A stretch of 18,413 nucleotides of DNA from Candidatus Moranbacteria bacterium CG_4_8_14_3_um_filter_41_13. Its GTDB lineage: Bacteria; Patescibacteriota; Minisyncoccia; Moranbacterales; UBA1568. Within the stretch, counting starts at the first letter, position 1. Every line of letters begins with the position of its first letter. The stretch covers positions 1 through 18,413 of the forward strand of contig PFHN01000068.1 of the NCBI GenBank assembly GCA_002782305.1, written 5' to 3'. Of this stretch, positions 15,977 to 18,413 are shown piece after piece. Both the position numbers and the translations under genes were made by a program. Below the pieces are notes generated by a model that saw only the letters and a program-made list of their open reading frames with translations, was not told the origin of the DNA and made no database searches.

Positions 15977-17017
15977 GCCCCTTTTTCTGCTATCATGGGT
16001 GGTAACCCACTTAACCTACTATGAATATGCCAAAAGGAAAGGAACTGACCTTTTTTGAGAGAGAAAAGATTGAAACATACCTAAGAATGAAATGGAAAAA
16101 GACCAAGATTGCCAAAAGACTATGCAGAGATTATTCCATCATCAAAAGAGAGATCAAGAGAAATTCAGGAGAGGTTCTGCCATACTGCGCAGTTGATGCT
16201 CAACACTACGCCGAGCGTAGGAAGAAAAATACCAACAAGAGAAAGCTGGAAAAATATGCAAATGCAAAACTAAAGGAGTTCGTGGATGGATTACTGAAAG
16301 AAGGTTGGAGTCCCGAAGAAATTGCAGGCAGATTGGTCAAGCAACCACCCGATGAAGTTAAAAACTGCAAAGATAAGACAGTGAGCTATGAAAGCATTTA
16401 CAATTACATTTATGAAGGTGAAGGCAGATTCGGAGGTTTGTATAAATTCCTGCGAAGAAAACAGTGTAAAAGAAAGAAGGAATTCGCCAGGAAACAAGGG
16501 GTCAAAACGATACTGAAGGAAAAAGTTTCAATTCATCAGCGCCCAGAAATTGTCACTGCTCGAGAAAGATTTGGCAACTGAGAAACTGACAGTGTGATTT
16601 TCAAAGGAAGTTGTATTCTGTCCGTTCAGCAAGAGAGAAAAAGCAAAGTGTGCAGACTGCATAAGTGTGAAGATAAATCAGCCCAGGCTTCGGAGGAGGC
16701 GCTGAGAGACAGTATTGAATCTTTGCCTGCCGGAATGTGGCTGACAATTACCAGGGACAATGGGAGTGAAAATGCACTGCATAAAGAAACAGAAGTTCCC
16801 TCATATTTTTGTGACACATATTCAAGCTGGCAAAAAGGTGGGGTTGAAAATCTCAATGGACTGATTCGGGAGTATTTCCTTAAAAGGTCCGACCTTGATA
16901 TGGTTACAGAAGAATACATTTACCAAATACAAGAAAAACTTAACAATAGAGCCAGGAAGTGCCTTAATTATCTAACTCCCAATGAAGTTCTCGCCAATGC
17001 TATGTAAAAAAAGGGGC
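15977..17017 (+). mobile_element. IS30-family insertion sequence
   Basis: A roughly 1.04-kb element. The left end begins GCCCCTTTTTCTGCTATCATG (15977-15997). The right end, read on the minus strand, begins GCCCCTTTTTTTACATAGCATT (17017-16996). These match at about 17 of 21 positions with one gap. The transposase stop lies inside the right repeat. No 2-3 bp direct duplication is seen (GAA on the left, ATT on the right), although IS30 elements normally make one. The right side abuts a gene remnant whose other half is missing on the left. Confidence 0.82.
16021..17007 (+). pseudogene. IS30 transposase interrupted by an in-frame TGA
   Basis: The frame encodes 328 residues if one internal TGA at 16579-16581 (codon 187) is read through. 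The N-terminal half has the IS30 helix-turn-helix region (LTFFEREKIETYLRMKWKKT, then IAKRL) and SPEEIAGRL. The C-terminal half has the DDE catalytic core: ETDSV with the first Asp, TITRDNGSEN with the second, and WQKGGVENLNGLIREYF with the Glu, ending LTPNEVLANAM. The TGA falls between FGN and ETDSV, where the family has a Trp (GHWEGD pattern), so it is most simply a TGG to TGA change. There is no frameshift. The first fragment (186 aa) could still bind the ends without cutting. Recoding is unlikely because TGA is used as a stop elsewhere in the window. Confidence 0.85.
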
Positions 17018-17029
17018 ATTAAATCTTAG

Positions 17030-17113
17030 AACTCACCCTACGCCAAACGCCAACTCACCTTCCTCCGCCGCCTGGAACGCAGCGGACTCAACATCGAGTG
17101 GATTATGAATTAG
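17030..17113 (+). pseudogene. miaA: 3' remnant of miaA (tRNA dimethylallyltransferase)
   Basis: An open stretch of 27 codons ending in TAG encodes YAKRQLTF, then LRRLERSGLNIEW, the typical C-terminal end of MiaA, where the AKRQ(L/M)TW/F motif precedes a short basic helix and an I-x-W strand. MiaA adds the dimethylallyl group to A37 of tRNAs reading UNN codons. The frame has a stop (17027-17029) immediately before it and no start codon, and the IS30 right end is 12 bp upstream. The catalytic part is not anywhere to the left, so this is a truncated relic or the edge of a rearranged segment. The next gene on the other strand ends 12 nt later. Confidence 0.65.
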
Positions 17114-17125
17114 GGCGCGCAGGCT

Positions 17126-18091
17126 CTAGACCTGTTTATTTCTGATTTCATACTTAGCCTGCTTTCGCTCGTCATTTAAAGTATCCTCAACAGCCCGCGC
17201 TGATCTTGCCATGCCACCCCATTTGAACTCATCAAGAGTCGTGTTCGCAAACGGGACATCGACTCCACTGTCTCCGTCCTTAAAGCCGAGAGCGCGGATT
17301 TCATCGACTCTAGACTGATTACGTGTCCAATAGTAGCTATCCCCAGAGCTCACCAAAACGCTTCCATTATGGGAAATAAATTGCCCATCAGGAAGTAAGT
17401 TTTTAGTAAACATTTGGTAGTTTTCCACCCCTTGAGCCTTTCGAATTTCTAGAGTGGCACGATGCAACTCTTCTGGAGAAAGTCTGTAAAATTCATCCCC
17501 AGTATCTTCGAGATAGAGTTTCAATCTTTCTGCCGGTGATTTTTCCGGAGAATGAGCGACCATCTCCTCTATTCTTTTTAATCTCTCTTCTCTTTTGGTT
17601 CCTATTATTGCATTTATCTCATTATTTTCCGCTACAGCTTTTTCCAGAGCTGAAGGTTCTGTAGGTTGTTCTGGTGCTACGCCTTCACCTGATATAGCCC
17701 CGCTCTTTATCTCCTCCGCTAATTTTTCGGCGGCGGACTGGTCGGCAGCGGCTTTTTCGGCAGCTTCCTGTGCGAAGCGAGCCTGCTCCGTCGCAGCCTC
17801 TTCGGCGACAGCCTTCGCCTCTTCCGTTTCCTGACGGGATTTCTCCGCGTCGAACTCAGCATTCATTTCCATCCCTTCCTGATGATCTTCGGCGACGACA
17901 GTCTCATTCGCCGATTTGAGCTGTGCTCCTTCCGCGGAAAGCTCACCGATCTTGGCGAAATCACCGGATGCTGCCGCTTCCGCTATTTCCTTTTGGATTT
18001 CCGCCGCCCGCGCCACATTCCCCTCAAAAGCTACCTGTTTTTCCTCTCCCTCACTTTTCGGCGTTGCTGTCGCCTGTGTTTCCATATTCAT
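17126..18091 (-). CDS. Ala/Glu-rich coiled-coil protein, unknown function
   Basis: A 321-aa acidic protein without signal peptide or membrane segment, so probably cytoplasmic. Residues about 20-135 are rich in Ala, Glu, Lys and Gln (for example EEAATEQARFAQEAAEKAAA) and should form a long coiled coil. From about 160 to 315 a more ordinary region follows, with RLSPEELHRATLEIRKAQGV and LPDGQFISHNGSVLVSSGD, then GDSYYWTRNQSRVDEI, which looks like a folded domain I do not recognise. The start at 18091 has a nearby in-frame ATG at 18085, and GGAG lies 14 nt upstream. Base composition is visibly richer in GC than the replication genes. Its promoter at 18170-18198 has a poly-G spacer. Low-complexity proteins of this type are frequent in Patescibacteria. 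Confidence 0.75.
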   Translation of the reverse strand: MNMETQATATPKSEGEEKQVAFEGNVARAAEIQKEIAEAAASGDFAKIGELSAEGAQLKSANETVVAEDHQEGMEMNAEFDAEKSRQETEEAKAVAEEAATEQARFAQEAAEKAAADQSAAEKLAEEIKSGAISGEGVAPEQPTEPSALEKAVAENNEINAIIGTKREERLKRIEEMVAHSPEKSPAERLKLYLEDTGDEFYRLSPEELHRATLEIRKAQGVENYQMFTKNLLPDGQFISHNGSVLVSSGDSYYWTRNQSRVDEIRALGFKDGDSGVDVPFANTTLDEFKWGGMARSARAVEDTLNDERKQAKYEIRNKQV

Positions 18092-18169
18092 ATGATTTCG
18101 ATTTACTCCGACTTAAAATTTTGCAACATCTTCCCATTTGGCATTCGTCATTTAGACTTTGCCATTTCC

Positions 18170-18198
18170 ATAATACCCCCCCCGCTACTTTCTGGCAA
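18170..18198 (-). promoter_or_regulatory. Promoter with poly-G spacer (possible phase-variable switch)
   Basis: On the minus strand TTGCCA (18193-18198), a spacer of exactly 17 nt and TATTAT (18170-18175). Both hexamers match 5 of 6. The spacer ends in eight consecutive G (18176-18183 as C on the plus strand), directly against the -10. A change in tract length would move the spacing away from the optimum. The leader to the ATG at 18091 is about 70 nt. Confidence 0.55.
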
Positions 18199-18285
18199 GC
18201 AACACTGAGCTCTTGGAAAGGAAAGGATAGAAAGTAAGCTGAAACGATAACGAGACTTACTTCTGCTCTCAGGTTTCTGAGAAAT

Positions 18286-18310
18286 AAAAAACAAGCGAGG
18301 TGTACGCTTG
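18286..18310 (-). terminator. Rho-independent terminator of tRNA-Lys
   Basis: On the minus strand CAAGCG, a 7-nt loop and CGCTTG are followed by six T. It lies about 24 nt after the CCA end of the tRNA and ahead of the poly-G promoter. Confidence 0.75.
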
Positions 18311-18333
18311 GTTTCTGATATGAAAAAAATATG

Positions 18334-18409
18334 TGGTGGGTGCGGGGGGAATCGAACCCTCGACCGTTGGCTTAAAAGGCCACTGCTCTACCGACTGAGC
18401 TACGCACCC
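18334..18409 (-). tRNA. tRNA-Lys (anticodon TTT)
   Basis: A complete 76-nt tRNA including an encoded CCA. The acceptor stem GGGTGCG pairs fully with CGCACCC. The D arm is GCTC-AGTCGGTA-GAGC, the anticodon loop CTTTTAA gives anticodon TTT, and the T loop is TTCGATT. Two stem positions do not pair by Watson-Crick rules: G27-A43 in the anticodon stem and A50-C64 in the T stem. The terminator at 18286-18310 ends the transcript. The promoter lies outside the window. Confidence 0.95.
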
Positions 18410-18413
18410 ATTT

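Noticed and set aside
15992..16012. Small hairpin TGGGT-GGTA-ACCCA inside the IS left end
   Set aside because: Only 5 bp with no T-run. It is probably part of the element's terminal region with no separate role that can be shown.
16021..17007. TGA recoded as Trp or Gly, as in Mycoplasma or Gracilibacteria
   Set aside because: Only this one frame needs it. Other genes end with TGA (for example 3665-3667 and 4927-4929), use TGG for Trp and run full length under the standard code.
1..18413. CRISPR array, prophage or toxin-antitoxin module
   Set aside because: No evenly spaced direct repeats, phage structural genes or paired small toxin/antitoxin frames were seen in either strand.

Overview
The window is the chromosomal replication-origin region of a small-genome, AT-rich bacterium, most likely a Candidate Phyla Radiation (Patescibacteria, Parcubacteria-like) lineage. 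The reasons are the core order rpmH-rnpA-yidC-jag diverging from dnaA-dnaN, the absence of recF or gyrB after dnaN, very short versions of YidC, Jag and a DciA-like protein, few Shine-Dalgarno sequences, and a secreted thrombospondin-3 repeat protein. The taxonomic placement is inference. The genetic code is standard: TGA ends several genes and TGG encodes Trp.

Layout. 1-343: AT-rich spacer with a perfect parS-like palindrome and two promoters. 344-2362 (+): two exported proteins of unknown role, the first with a calcium-binding-type repeat. 2406-9835 (-): one continuous co-directional block that starts with the housekeeping genes rpmH, rnpA, yidC and khpB/jag and runs into a surface-polysaccharide cluster (Wzx-type flippase, two GT2 glycosyltransferases, two O-antigen polymerase/ligase-like membrane proteins). 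9836-10116: divergent control region of rpmH and dnaA with DnaA boxes and an 8-bp inverted repeat. 10117-13273 (+): dnaA, a 280-bp spacer that looks like oriC, dnaN, and a short DUF721/DciA-like gene ended by a two-way terminator. 13320-15887 (-): a class A penicillin-binding protein.

15977-17017 is an IS30-family element whose transposase carries one in-frame TGA exactly where the conserved Trp before the first catalytic Asp is expected. Directly to its right is the 3' end of what looks like miaA, with no 5' end on the left of the element and no target duplication. This marks a rearrangement or an assembly join. Beyond it (17126-18091, -) is an Ala/Glu-rich coiled-coil protein whose predicted promoter has an 8-G tract inside its 17-nt spacer, a layout typical of phase-variable promoters, then a complete tRNA-Lys(TTT) with its terminator.

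How the parts fit: dnaA, oriC, dnaN and the DciA-like helicase-loader candidate form the initiation module, and parS about 10-12 kb away marks the segregation site. The minus-strand block couples ribosome, RNase P and membrane-insertion genes with envelope glycan export, and the penicillin-binding protein adds wall synthesis. The most interesting signals are the poly-G promoter spacer, the mirrored DnaA-box origin, the IS30/miaA junction and the transposase TGA.
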